Shown here one piece after another: positions 34,962 through 43,846 of a DNA stretch of 64,000 bases; the stretch's first letter is position 1, and every line of letters starts with the position of its first letter. A program made the translations under genes and the position numbers. This stretch comes from Pseudomonas graminis (GTDB lineage Bacteria; Pseudomonadota; Gammaproteobacteria; Pseudomonadales; Pseudomonadaceae): positions 85,413 through 149,412 of the forward strand of contig NZ_FOHW01000008.1 in assembly GCF_900111735.1 (NCBI RefSeq), read 5' to 3'. A model generated the notes under the pieces. That model was not told where the DNA came from. It ran no database searches and saw only the letters and a program-made list of their open reading frames with translations.

Positions 34962-35093
34962 ATGAGCGTCACTACTCTTGGCCCATCGTTGGCCGGCGGC
35001 GAAAAGCTGCGTCTTTACTCCCTTCACGTACCGGCCGAGCGGGTGATCTTGGCCGTGGTGAAATACAGCGTCCGCGATCATGACAAAGCCTGA
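34962..35093 (+). pseudogene. umuD: umuD with an internal in-frame deletion
   Basis: 43 codons. Residues 1-25 (MSVTTLGPSLAGGEKLRLYS, LHVPA) are a typical UmuD/RulA N terminus; the last ~16 (VVKYSVRDHDKA at the end) look like its C terminus overlapping umuC. About 100 codons between them are missing, including the self-cleavage site and the Ser/Lys catalytic pair. The LexA box and the overlap with umuC (35080) are kept. The product cannot form UmuD'. It may survive only to carry ribosomes into umuC. Confidence 0.7.
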
Positions 35094-36360
35094 GCCCGTC
35101 TTCGCGTTGATTGACTGCAACAGCTTCTATGCCAGTTGCGAGCGTGTCTTTCGGCCTGACCTCGCCAAAACGCCCATCGTGGTGCTGTCCAACAACGACG
35201 GCTGCGTGATTGCCCGAAGCTACGACGCCAAGCCGTTCGTGAAAATGGGTGCGCCTTACTTTCAGATCAAGGACCAGTTGCGACGCGACGGTGTGATCGC
35301 GTTCAGCAGCAATTACGCACTGTATGGCGACATGAGCGAACGGGTCATGAGCATCATCGAATCGATGGTCCCCGCGCTGGAGGTCTACAGCATCGACGAG
35401 GCCTTCGCTGACCTGTCTGGCATCCCCGGCGACCTGACGGCGTTCGGCAGGCAGATTCGGGCGACGATCTATAAGCGCACCGGCATCCCGGTGGGCGTGG
35501 GGATAGCCCGCACGAAAACACTGGCAAAGCTCGCCAATCACACGGCAAAACGCTTGCTGGCGAAAACCGGCGGGGTGGTCGATATCTGCGATCCGTTCAA
35601 CCGTGACTGGACGTTGCGTAACACGGACGTCGGCGAGGTCTGGGGCGTGGGCAAGCGCATGAAGGCCCACCTCGAAGCCATGGGGATCAAGACCGCGATG
35701 GATCTGGCCAAGGCCGATCCCTGGACGCTGCGGCAGAAATTCAGCGTTGTGATCGAGAAGACTGCGCGCGAGTTGTCGGGAACCCCATGCCTGGAATTGG
35801 GGGAGGTCGATCCGCCCAAGCAAGAGATCTGCTGCAGCCGAATGTTTGGAAGCCGTTTGACGACTATTGAGCCCATTAAGGAAGCCGTCGCCACCTACAC
35901 CCAGCGCGCTGCGGAAAAGCTCCGGGCACAGAACTCGCTGTGCAAGAGGATCCGGGTCAGTATCCGAACGGGGATGTTCAATCCCGAGGAGGCCAAATAC
36001 GCCAACGGCGCCATGGTCGAATTGCCGTATCCCACCAACGACGTGCGCTTGATGACGAAAGCGGCAACGGAAGCGGTCAACCGGCTATTCCGGGCAGGCT
36101 TCAAATACAGCAAGGCCGAAGTCCTTTTGATGGATCTGCGGCAGCCCGGTGAATTTACCGACGACCTGTTTGCCCATTCGCAACCTGTGGAAGCCGAGAA
36201 GGTGATGAACGTGCTGGATGAGATCAATGCCAAGTGGGGGCGTGGAACGTTGCGCGCGGCAAGTGTGCCAGCTGCCCCTGCGTGGGCCATGCGGCGTGAT
36301 CTGATGAGCCAGAGCTTCACCACGAAGATCGGCCAGCTGTGGATCGTGAGGTGCAATTAG
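35080..36360 (+). CDS. umuC: DNA polymerase V catalytic subunit UmuC (RulB type)
   Basis: 426 residues, full length for UmuC/RulB. Y-family polymerase motifs: FALIDCNSFYASCERVFRPD (metal-binding Asp), VYSIDEAFADLSG (S-I-D-E, catalytic Asp-Glu), GIPVGVGIARTKTLAKLANH, VWGVGKRMKAHLEAMG (helix-hairpin-helix), and a C-terminal little-finger domain plus DUF4113-like end (WAMRRDLMSQSFTTKIGQLW). It performs error-prone bypass with UmuD'2. Start codon overlaps the umuD remnant in another frame. Intact, but with no functional local UmuD. Confidence 0.93.
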   Translation: MTKPEPVFALIDCNSFYASCERVFRPDLAKTPIVVLSNNDGCVIARSYDAKPFVKMGAPYFQIKDQLRRDGVIAFSSNYALYGDMSERVMSIIESMVPALEVYSIDEAFADLSGIPGDLTAFGRQIRATIYKRTGIPVGVGIARTKTLAKLANHTAKRLLAKTGGVVDICDPFNRDWTLRNTDVGEVWGVGKRMKAHLEAMGIKTAMDLAKADPWTLRQKFSVVIEKTARELSGTPCLELGEVDPPKQEICCSRMFGSRLTTIEPIKEAVATYTQRAAEKLRAQNSLCKRIRVSIRTGMFNPEEAKYANGAMVELPYPTNDVRLMTKAATEAVNRLFRAGFKYSKAEVLLMDLRQPGEFTDDLFAHSQPVEAEKVMNVLDEINAKWGRGTLRAASVPAAPAWAMRRDLMSQSFTTKIGQLWIVRCN

Positions 36361-36404
36361 GATCCACGCAGGCGAAATCATGTCGCAAGCGCAGACTTGC
36401 GTTA

Positions 36405-36426
36405 AATATATGGATATCCGTATATT
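36405..36426. promoter_or_regulatory. ArsR operator
   Basis: AATATATGGA-TA-TCCGTATATT, a 22-base palindrome with one mismatched pair position, 29 bases before the arsR ATG. The sequence and position are as expected for an ArsR/SmtB-family repressor. Half-sites equal those at 6115-6144. Confidence 0.75.
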
Positions 36427-36454
36427 CGTATGCTTGTAAACCACCGTGTCCACC

Positions 36455-36802
36455 ATGATCACTCCACCCGAATTATTTAAAAGCCTGGCCGATGAGACAC
36501 GCGCCCGCGCCACCCTCCTGATCGCCAGCCAGGGCGAACTCTGTGTGTGCGAACTGATGTTTGCTCTCCAGGACAGCCAGCCAAAGATCAGCCGTCACCT
36601 AGCCCAACTGCGCAGCGGCGGGGTGTTGCTGGATCGCCGCCAGGGGCAGTGGGTTTATTACCGCCTGAATCCGCACCTTCCCGCGTGGGTGACAGAGATG
36701 TTGCAGTTAACGCTGAACGCCAACACCGAATGGCTGCACCACAGCGCGCAGCGCCTGCTGAGCATGGAAGGGCGGCCCATTCGGGACGTTTCCTGTTGCT
36801 GA
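36455..36802 (+). CDS. arsR: Arsenical resistance repressor ArsR
   Basis: 115 residues: winged helix-turn-helix (FKSLADETRARATLLIASQG, DSQPKISRHLAQLRSGGVLL, QGQWVYYRLNPHLPAW) with the As(III)-binding CVCEL element in the DNA-binding helix and a C-terminal Cys pair. It releases its operator on binding arsenite. The ATG at 36455 matches the usual MxTPPELF start; a GTG nine bases earlier is possible. Followed by arsC after 75 bases. Confidence 0.93.
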   Translation: MITPPELFKSLADETRARATLLIASQGELCVCELMFALQDSQPKISRHLAQLRSGGVLLDRRQGQWVYYRLNPHLPAWVTEMLQLTLNANTEWLHHSAQRLLSMEGRPIRDVSCC

Positions 36803-36877
36803 CGTTTCGCCGTTCACCCTCGGTGCCTGGGCATTACGCCGGCATCAGTTTATCGCTAACGCCGGAGGAAAAAATCC

Positions 36878-37348
36878 ATGCGAGTGCTCTTCATGTGCAC
36901 GGCCAATAGCTGCCGTAGCATTCTGTCGGAGGCCATGTTCAATCACCTTGCGCCGCCAGGGCTTGAGGCAGTGAGTTCCGGAAGCTTTCCGAAAGGACAG
37001 GTGTTGCCGCGCAGCCTCACCACGCTCCAGCAAGCCGGTATTGCCACAGACGGCTTGAGCAGCAAGGGCAACGAAGCCTTCGCGGACAACCTGCCGGATA
37101 TCGTCATTACCGTCTGTGATAAAGCGGCGAACGAGAGCTGCCCGGTGTATTTTGGCCCGGCGCTCAAATCCCACTGGGGGCTGGAAGATCCATCCGACGT
37201 GAAGGGTGATGAAGCGACGGTTGACGCGGCTTTCCGCGCAACGCTGGCCCGGATCGAGGCGCGCTGCAGAGCGTTTATCGCGCTCCCTTTCAGCACCCTC
37301 AGTCGCGATGAGCTCAAGCGCGAGCTTGATCGAATCGGCGGTCTTTGA
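36878..37348 (+). CDS. arsC: Arsenate reductase, low-molecular-weight phosphatase type
   Basis: 156 residues of the LMW protein tyrosine phosphatase fold: P-loop [16 protein letters not shown] (C-x5-R), and Cys in [20 protein letters not shown] (redox cysteines), and [10 protein letters not shown] with the acid Asp. It reduces arsenate to arsenite with thioredoxin or glutathione. GGAGG precedes the ATG. Normally an arsenite pump gene lies between arsR and arsC; here only 75 bases separate them. Confidence 0.92.
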   Translation: MRVLFMCTANSCRSILSEAMFNHLAPPGLEAVSSGSFPKGQVLPRSLTTLQQAGIATDGLSSKGNEAFADNLPDIVITVCDKAANESCPVYFGPALKSHWGLEDPSDVKGDEATVDAAFRATLARIEARCRAFIALPFSTLSRDELKRELDRIGGL

Positions 37349-37359
37349 CAGGAGGAGAT

Positions 37360-38061
37360 ATGCAAGAGGAACTCCCTAATCTCGATCTTTCACTTTTCGA
37401 CGGCATGCAGGCCTCGCCCAGCCTGAGCGATCACAAACCACGCATCCTTCTGCTCTACGGGTCGACCCGGGAACGCTCGTTCAGCCGTCTGTTGACCGAG
37501 GAAGCTGCTCGTCTGCTGGCGTATTTCGGTGCAGAGACGCGCCTGTTCAATCCCTCTGGATTGCCGCTGCCGGATGACGCTCCGGTTGATCATCCCAAGG
37601 TCCAGGAGCTGCGCGAGCTGGTGCTATGGTCTGAGGGCCAGGTCTGGTGTTCACCAGAACGGCACGGTGCGATGTCGGCTGTGTTCAAGGCGCAGATCGA
37701 CTGGATTCCACTCGAACTCGGCGCCGTTCGCCCCACGCAAGGTAAAACCCTGGCGGTCATGCAGGTGTGTGGCGGCTCGCAGTCCTTTAATGTGGTTAAT
37801 CAGCTGCGCGTGCTGGGGCGCTGGATGCGGATGTTCACCATCCCCAATCAGTCCTCGGTGCCGAAGGCCTACATGGAGTTCGATGAGGCCGGCCGAATGA
37901 AGCCTTCTGCGTATTACGACCGGTTGGTTGACGTGATGGAGGAACTGGTCAAGTTCACCGTGCTGTTGCGCGGCCGCCAGGCTTATCTGGTGGATCGCTA
38001 TTCTGAACGCAAGGAAACGGCGGAACAGCTCACCGCGCGCGGCATGGGAGCGGCGCCTTGA
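37360..38061 (+). CDS. arsH: ArsH NADPH-dependent organoarsenical oxidase/FMN reductase
   Basis: 233 residues, flavodoxin-like: [20 protein letters not shown] (FMN phosphate loop), [56 protein letters not shown]. ArsH oxidises trivalent methylated or aromatic arsenicals and reduces metals. GGAGG precedes the ATG at 37360, 11 bases after arsC. Confidence 0.94.
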   Translation: MQEELPNLDLSLFDGMQASPSLSDHKPRILLLYGSTRERSFSRLLTEEAARLLAYFGAETRLFNPSGLPLPDDAPVDHPKVQELRELVLWSEGQVWCSPERHGAMSAVFKAQIDWIPLELGAVRPTQGKTLAVMQVCGGSQSFNVVNQLRVLGRWMRMFTIPNQSSVPKAYMEFDEAGRMKPSAYYDRLVDVMEELVKFTVLLRGRQAYLVDRYSERKETAEQLTARGMGAAP

Positions 38062-38194
38062 GCGATCCATCCTTCGCTTGAAACGATAGATAATTTCGAA
38101 CCGAATCATCAGTTTTACCGATGATCCTTTTGGTTAACTTTTTAACTAATGAGTCGATAACCGAGCATTACGAAAAAATCAAAGGTTTGAGGCG

Positions 38195-40123
38195 ATGAAA
38201 TCCAACTGGTTGGATAATTTGAAAGTCGGCAAGAAGCTGGGCATAGGCTTCGGTGCCATTCTGCTTGGCGTCCTGACCGTTACCGGGATTGGCTACAACA
38301 GCGCGGACCTGCTGATCAAACGACTGGAAAAAACAGCCAGGGTCGCTGAAGTGAAAGCCGATATGCTCGACGTCAAAGTGGCGTCGCAAACGTACGCCGC
38401 CAGCCCCAGTGCCAGCGCTGCGGAGGCATATAGCGCTGCTCTTGTGTCATTGAACGGCACCATCGATAGAGGTCTGCAGATTCTGACCGTCCCCAAAAAC
38501 GTGGACATGCTCAAGGCAATCGATAACAAGGCAGCAGAACTTAAGAAAACCTTCGATCAACTGGTCAGCAACAACCAGAAAATCGATGGGGCGATGAAGC
38601 CGTTGATCAAGGTCTCCGATGAGGTCAGCGCTACCTTCGAGAACCTGCTGCAGAAGACGCTGGAGGATGCTTCACGCTCGCCAGACCAGTCCGGTATCGA
38701 CCATGTGAAAATTGCAGGCGACCTGCGCAATGGTATGACCAACTTCCGCCTGGTATTCCGTCGTTACTTGAGCATTCCTAACGCAGACAATCGCCAGGCC
38801 ACGTTCGCGACTGCCGACGCACTGCTCGCCCAGGTGGCCGCAGCCCGCAGCCAGTTACCCGTACAGTCAAGTGCAGCCGTCGACACCTCGCTTGTCGCGC
38901 TTCGGCAGTACAGAGAGAACATGGCGATCATCTCGCAGATGCTGCAGCAAAATGATCAGATGCGCGACGCGTTACAGCAGCTCACGACCGACACCGTTAA
39001 AAGTGCCGAGGACTTGATGGCCTCACAGGTTGTTGCGGCAAATAATGAAAAGAGCAACGCGATCATCCAATTGTTCAGCGTAGCGTTAGTTGTGCTGTTA
39101 CTGGGCGTCCTCGCGGCGGCATTGATCACCCGTCAGATCACTCGTCCACTTAACGACAGTGTTATTGCGGCCCGGCGCATCGCCGATGGCGACCTGACCC
39201 ACGACATTGGCACAGACCGGCAAGACGAGTTGGGCCTGCTGCAAAACACCATGCAGCATATGACGTCTTCCCTGCGCGAACTGATTGGCGGCATTGGTCA
39301 GGGCGTTACCCAGATCGCAACCGCCGCCGAAGAGTTGTCGGCCGCTACCGAGCAGACCAGCGCCGGCGTCACCCAGCAGAAACTGGAAGTTGACCAGGTT
39401 GCAACGGCCATGAATGAACTGGCGTCGACCGTACAGGAAGTCGCGCAAAACACCGAAGACGCTTCGCGCGCGGCCAGGCAAGCCACCGAGCGCGCTGCCC
39501 ATGGCAGTGCGGTCGTCCAGCATGCAACCAAGGAAATCAGTCAGCTGTCTGGAGAAGTCGGGCAGTTGGGCGTGGCGATGCAGCGTTTGACCCACGACAG
39601 CGATAAGATCGGCAGCGTCATCGACGTGATCAAGGCTGTTGCGGAGCAGACCAACCTGCTCGCACTCAACGCAGCCATCGAAGCTGCTCGCGCCGGCGAA
39701 CAGGGTCGCGGTTTTGCGGTGGTGGCCGACGAGGTCCGTTCACTGGCTCAGCGGACACAAAGCTCGACCACTGAAATCGAAGCGCTGATCCAGGCCCTCC
39801 AGCACGGCACCGTGGAAGCGTCGAGCTTGATGGACGCCAGCATGCGCCGGACAGAGGGCACCGTAGAGCTGGCGCGTCAGGCCGAGCAAGCACTCGTCGA
39901 GATTACCCATTCCATTGGCACCATAGAGCAGATGAGCCAGCAAATTTCGGCTGCTGCAGAAGAGCAAAGCGCGGTGACCGACGAAATCAATCGCAGCGTC
40001 ATCAGTGTGCGTGACGTCGCCGACCAGTCCGCCACTGCGACGGAGCAGAGCGCGGCCTCGACATTGGAACTGGCACGCCTGGGCAACACCCTGCAGAACA
40101 TGGTGGCTCGCTTCAAGGTGTGA
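38195..40123 (+). CDS. Methyl-accepting chemotaxis protein, HBM type
   Basis: 642 residues: N-terminal transmembrane helix (about 12-34), a long helical periplasmic domain (about 45-290) of the helical bimodular kind, second transmembrane helix ([16 protein letters not shown]), HAMP ([20 protein letters not shown]), and the cytoplasmic signalling hairpin with [20 protein letters not shown] then [23 protein letters not shown] receptors often sense organic acids; the ligand here is unknown. No C-terminal CheR pentapeptide. Confidence 0.92.
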   Translation: MKSNWLDNLKVGKKLGIGFGAILLGVLTVTGIGYNSADLLIKRLEKTARVAEVKADMLDVKVASQTYAASPSASAAEAYSAALVSLNGTIDRGLQILTVPKNVDMLKAIDNKAAELKKTFDQLVSNNQKIDGAMKPLIKVSDEVSATFENLLQKTLEDASRSPDQSGIDHVKIAGDLRNGMTNFRLVFRRYLSIPNADNRQATFATADALLAQVAAARSQLPVQSSAAVDTSLVALRQYRENMAIISQMLQQNDQMRDALQQLTTDTVKSAEDLMASQVVAANNEKSNAIIQLFSVALVVLLLGVLAAALITRQITRPLNDSVIAARRIADGDLTHDIGTDRQDELGLLQNTMQHMTSSLRELIGGIGQGVTQIATAAEELSAATEQTSAGVTQQKLEVDQVATAMNELASTVQEVAQNTEDASRAARQATERAAHGSAVVQHATKEISQLSGEVGQLGVAMQRLTHDSDKIGSVIDVIKAVAEQTNLLALNAAIEAARAGEQGRGFAVVADEVRSLAQRTQSSTTEIEALIQALQHGTVEASSLMDASMRRTEGTVELARQAEQALVEITHSIGTIEQMSQQISAAAEEQSAVTDEINRSVISVRDVADQSATATEQSAASTLELARLGNTLQNMVARFKV

Positions 40124-40149
40124 CACCAACGGGGTTTGGCTGTACAAAA

Positions 40150-40173
40150 GAAACCGCTTCGGCGGTTTTTTTG
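40150..40173 (+). terminator. Terminator after the chemoreceptor gene
   Basis: AAACCGC-TTC-GGCGGTTT with a long T run. Confidence 0.92.
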
Positions 40174-40297
40174 TTCCCGGCATTCGGTGCGTCGCTCGGT
40201 GTTCACGCGCCATTCATCTTCCTCCGGGCACTAATCCGTCCTGATGCACCTCTGTCCTGTAAGCGCAGATTTCCTGCGTCTCGTATTGGAGATCATC

Positions 40298-40516
40298 ATG
40301 GGTATCGAAGACAACGGGCCGGATAACGCGTACCAGGGTCCTGCCGAGCCGGGCAGCAGAGAAGAGGTTTATCCCGACACCCACGCCGACACCGAGTCCA
40401 CCCATCAGGGTGAAGGCGCGGCAACCGAAGCCCGAAACAAGGGGCTGGACGAGATGGAGATTCCTGATAATCCCCCTGTCGATGAAGACGAAGAGTCCTC
40501 CCCGGGCAACCGCTGA
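40298..40516 (+). CDS. Small acidic hydrophilic protein
   Basis: 72 residues, highly acidic and without hydrophobic core (GIEDNGPDNAYQGPAEPGSR ... EMEIPDNPPVDEDEESSP); probably intrinsically disordered. GGAG precedes the ATG at 40298. Flanked by terminators on both sides, so monocistronic. Possibly stress-related, but no function can be assigned. Confidence 0.68.
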   Translation: MGIEDNGPDNAYQGPAEPGSREEVYPDTHADTESTHQGEGAATEARNKGLDEMEIPDNPPVDEDEESSPGNR

Positions 40517-40532
40517 AAGACCCACTGACATC

Positions 40533-40558
40533 AGGCCCCACCTTCGTGTGGGGTTTTT
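40533..40558 (+). terminator. Terminator after the acidic protein gene
   Basis: CCCCAC-CTTCGT-GTGGGG followed by TTTTT. Confidence 0.92.
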
Positions 40559-40664
40559 CTTACAACACCACCGTTGTGTTAAACAAAACAGCCACTCGTC
40601 GGAACGCGCGCACTATCAAGGGGTTGGGCACTCCATTCATTAATCAAAAAATAAGGTGCCCCGG

Positions 40665-40883
40665 ATGAGACCTCAGATCTACGACATTCCCAACGCACTC
40701 GACCTGATCAGCGAGTTGGATCAGGCGACCGAGCAGATGATGTCGATCCCCGTCGAGCATATCGGCGGCGCGCAGTGGGAAGTGGCCTTCGTCCGGCAGC
40801 AAAGCGCTTTCAGAAAATGGCGCGACTATTTGTATTGCAAAGCCGATGAACGCCCAGCCGTTCGGCTCTTGAACATCGCCTGA
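40665..40883 (+). CDS. Small soluble protein of unknown function
   Basis: 72 residues (RPQIYDIPNALDLISELDQA ... FRKWRDYLYCKADERPAVRL), mixed helical, one Cys, no export signal. AAGG is eight bases before ATG 40665; a GTG at 40656 is the alternative. No family recognised. Confidence 0.58.
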   Translation: MRPQIYDIPNALDLISELDQATEQMMSIPVEHIGGAQWEVAFVRQQSAFRKWRDYLYCKADERPAVRLLNIA

Positions 40884-40942
40884 TCTGCAGTCATTGGTGC
40901 CTGCACCAAAATGCGCATGGGCACGCATCCCGACAGCATGCG

Positions 40943-41497
40943 CTAACGGCGCCCCGAAATGCGTTCCACCGCTGCCAGCACCTTGGGCCGTTGCGCCTGC
41001 CATTCACTGTTGGTGATGCCCAGCAACACTGCGCCGATACGCTTGCCATCGCGCACGATGTGTTCCCGCCGCACCCCCTCAATCACGAAGCCGAATTTCT
41101 GGTGCATTTTGATCACCGCCGGATTGATCTCCAGCACTTCGCAGTTGAGTTTCTCCAGACCTGCGGCGCCGAACGCGTGGTCGAGCATCCAGAACTCCAC
41201 CTGACTGCCGAGGCCTTTGCCCTGCAGCGTGGTGTCGAGGTAGAAGGCCCAGTCCGCCGTGCCGTGGGTGGTGTTGATCGCGCTCAGCGAAACAACGCCC
41301 ACAGGCGATGCGTCGATCACGATGACGAAGACCTGCTGCCGGACGCTGGAGCGGAGCGCCTCTAGCCAGCTCAAATGCTCGGCTTCGCTGATTTCATGGT
41401 CGGTGTACATGAACTTGCGCACGTCTGGCTGGTTGCGCAGTTGCCGGACGCGGGCTTGCTGGTCGGCGGGCAGCTCGAGTATCGGCACGACTTTCAT
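40943..41497 (-). CDS. GNAT acetyltransferase of the PseH/RimJ-RimL kind
   Basis: 184 residues: GNAT core with QPDVRKFMYTDHEISEAEHL, DASPVGVVSLSAINTTHGTA, LDTTLQGKGLGSQVEFWML (acetyl-CoA loop), EVLEINPAVIKMHQKFGFV. This pattern is close to PseH, which N-acetylates an amino-sugar nucleotide for pseudaminic acid on flagellin. No other pse or flagellar gene is in the window, so the substrate is uncertain. GAGGGAA precedes ATG 41497; the frame upstream to 41515 is less likely. Confidence 0.8.
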   Translation of the reverse strand: MKVVPILELPADQQARVRQLRNQPDVRKFMYTDHEISEAEHLSWLEALRSSVRQQVFVIVIDASPVGVVSLSAINTTHGTADWAFYLDTTLQGKGLGSQVEFWMLDHAFGAAGLEKLNCEVLEINPAVIKMHQKFGFVIEGVRREHIVRDGKRIGAVLLGITNSEWQAQRPKVLAAVERISGRR

Positions 41498-41666
41498 GGA
41501 TTCCCTCTTGAACACGGCATACGGCTATTGAGTCCCCATTCAGTCTGCGCGGCGAGTGGTGGTTGATCGCTTGCAGCGCGGCATAAAGGGGTTTTTTCAA
41601 AGTCACTGGAACGAATCGATTGGCGCTTCAGTCAACCTTTCTCACACCCCAGGAGGCAGAATTATT

Positions 41667-41999
41667 ATGGCAAGCGATATCACAGAAAAACTGCGTGACG
41701 ATCTTTATCAGAAAACCCGTTCCGAGCTGAACACTTTTCTCGATGAGACCAATGCCTTGCTGGCGGCAGGGGATGCCTTGAACGAAGATCGCACCACTCA
41801 GGCCCGTGAGCGGCTGAAAGATTTTCTCGCCCGTGGCACCAGCCCGGTGACTGAGATCGAAATGGCTGCGCAGCCTGCGCTGACCCGCGCGGTGGGCAAT
41901 GCGAAATCCTACGTGACCACACATCCGTGGGCGGCCGTGGGTGTTGCAGCGGGCGTGGGCCTGGTGGCCAGCCTGCTGCTCAAACGCAACAGGGATTGA
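41667..41999 (+). CDS. DUF883 family membrane-anchored ribosome-associated protein (ElaB/YqjD type)
   Basis: 110 residues: N-terminal helical part (SDITEKLRDDLYQKTRSELN), amphipathic middle, one C-terminal membrane helix (HPWAAVGVAAGVGLVASLLL) ending KRNRD. E. coli YqjD/ElaB/YgaM tether ribosomes to the inner membrane in stationary phase under RpoS; the same role is inference. AGGAGG precedes the ATG at 41667. Confidence 0.87.
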   Translation: MASDITEKLRDDLYQKTRSELNTFLDETNALLAAGDALNEDRTTQARERLKDFLARGTSPVTEIEMAAQPALTRAVGNAKSYVTTHPWAAVGVAAGVGLVASLLLKRNRD

Positions 42000-42204
42000 G
42001 GCGGCCATCGTGGTTCGCCGTCGATTTCCGGTGGATCCGTTAAGTCCGGTCAGCGGCCGGCTTGCGTTCACCGGCCATTGCACGCCCGTCATTTACCCTC
42101 GTTATCGGCTGGTACTGTTCATGGCGGGTACCGTAGCGGACGATGGATTCGGCACCGCTCTGGCGCCGGCCAATGTCTTGCGCAAGCATAAATGGGGGAT
42201 ACGC

Positions 42205-42408
42205 ATGAATGTCGACGAAGACACTGTTCGTCAGTTGGCCCAGTTGATCTGGGAAACCGAAGGCAAGCCAGAAGGGCAGGAGTCCCGTCACTGGGAAATG
42301 GCCACACGCCTGGCGGAGTCCGCTGCCATGGCGCCGGTCCGCACTTCAAGCAAGCACAAGGTTGATACGTTGTTTCCGTCGCCCGATGAGGCAGACCCCG
42401 ACGCCTGA
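42205..42408 (+). CDS. DUF2934 family protein
   Basis: 67 residues with the DUF2934 core VRQLAQLIWETEGKPEGQ then SRHWEMATRLAES, a short helical hairpin common in envelope-stress-linked genes of proteobacteria. GGGGGA precedes the ATG at 42205. Possibly co-expressed with the DUF883 gene 205 bases upstream. Function unknown. Confidence 0.78.
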   Translation: MNVDEDTVRQLAQLIWETEGKPEGQESRHWEMATRLAESAAMAPVRTSSKHKVDTLFPSPDEADPDA

Positions 42409-42481
42409 AAGGTCCAGGCTCGCCCGGACGCGGTGTCAGGGCGACGCACGGATCAACGTCGCACGTAAACAGCTCGCGGCT

Positions 42482-43693
42482 TCAGGCTGACCCTGAAGCC
42501 TGCCGGGCAAAGCGGCGATCAGCCTGCCGCGCATCCATCAGCGCCCAATACCACATACCCAGACCGCCCAGCGTTAACGCTGCTGCCGCATAGCCGGTGG
42601 CCGGCAAACCGTAGCCCGCAGCGATCACCACCCCACCCACGAGCGGGCCGATGGCGTTGGCGACATTGAACGCACTCTGCACCAGTGCGCCCGCGAGAGA
42701 CTGCGCATGCGGCGCAACGTCCATCAGGCGGGTTTGCAGGATGGCCGCCAGGCCCACGCCGCAACCAATGAAGAACACCAGCGGAATGAGCACCCAGAGG
42801 TTGCCGGTGGCCGAGGGGTAGAGCGCCAGCACCAGTGCGGTGAAGCCCAGCGAGACACCGGCGGCGAGCATCGTGGCGCGGTCGGCGGCCCAGCCGCAGA
42901 TCAGGTTGCCCACCGTGGTACCCAGGCCAAACACGGCCATGACCACCGGAATCATGAAATCGGACGCGTGGGTGACCTCGATCAGCGTGGCGGCCAGATA
43001 GGTGTACACGCAAAAGATCCCGCCAAAGCCGATGCCGGCGATACCCAGGGTCAGCCAGACCTGCCGCGAGCGCAGGGCGTTGAGTTCGCGCAAGGGGCTG
43101 GCGTCGGCCTCGGCAGGTGTCGCGGGTGCCAGGAAACGGATCAGCAGCGCAGTGATGACGGCGAGCCCGGCAACGATGGCCATGCCCCAGCGCCAGCCGA
43201 TGGTCTGGCCGATCCAGGTGGCGAACGGCACGCCGACAATGGTGGCGATGGTCAGGCCCATGAACACGCGGGATACCGCTTGGGCGCGGCGGTTCTTAGG
43301 CACCAGCGAAGCAGCCAGCAGCATTGCCACGCCAAAATACGCGCCATGGGGAAACCCGCTGAGGAAGCGGAAGAACACCAGCCATGGCAGCGAAGGTGCG
43401 ACGGCGCTCAGCGCGTTGGCAATTCCGATGAAGGCGGCCAGTGCCACCAACAAGGCCCGGCGCGGCAGACGCACGCCTAAGACCATGATCACCGGCGAGC
43501 CGATGACCACGCCCAGGGCATAAGCGCTGATGGCATGCCCGGCCAGCGGCTGGGTGACATGGAAGTCGCTGGCAATGAACGGCAGCAAGGTCATCGACGC
43601 GAATTCGGTGGTACCGATGGCAAACGCGCCCATGGCGAGGGCGAACAGCAGCCAGGCCATGTTGAAGTCATGCGGAGTGTTGGAGGTATTCAT
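42482..43693 (-). CDS. MFS transporter, DHA1 (AraJ/YdhP-like)
   Basis: 403 residues, 12 predicted helices. The first half has GTTEFASMTLLPFIASDFHV and the A-type loop GVRLPRRALLVALAAF; the centre has RFLSGFPHGAYFGVAMLLAA. Typical sugar/arabinose-efflux and drug-efflux DHA1 member; substrate unknown. The upstream region holds TGAAA-CCGA-TTTCA (43738-43751), a possible regulator site, but no regulator gene is adjacent. Confidence 0.9.
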   Translation of the reverse strand: MNTSNTPHDFNMAWLLFALAMGAFAIGTTEFASMTLLPFIASDFHVTQPLAGHAISAYALGVVIGSPVIMVLGVRLPRRALLVALAAFIGIANALSAVAPSLPWLVFFRFLSGFPHGAYFGVAMLLAASLVPKNRRAQAVSRVFMGLTIATIVGVPFATWIGQTIGWRWGMAIVAGLAVITALLIRFLAPATPAEADASPLRELNALRSRQVWLTLGIAGIGFGGIFCVYTYLAATLIEVTHASDFMIPVVMAVFGLGTTVGNLICGWAADRATMLAAGVSLGFTALVLALYPSATGNLWVLIPLVFFIGCGVGLAAILQTRLMDVAPHAQSLAGALVQSAFNVANAIGPLVGGVVIAAGYGLPATGYAAAALTLGGLGMWYWALMDARQADRRFARQASGSA

Positions 43694-43846
43694 GGCAGAT
43701 CAGGAAGGGTTTCCGGGAAGAAGCATGCTGTGATACTTGAAACCGATTTCAGTTCAACCCGGGAATGACTCATGGCGCGGGAGTGAGTCAACCCTGAAGT
43801 GACGCCGGCTGACGCGTGGGGCGCATCAGTCGGCGGTTCAGCTTGA

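Noticed and set aside
43738..43751. TGAAA-CCGA-TTTCA before the MFS gene
   Set aside because: Could be a regulator site, but no regulator gene is adjacent and the repeat is short.
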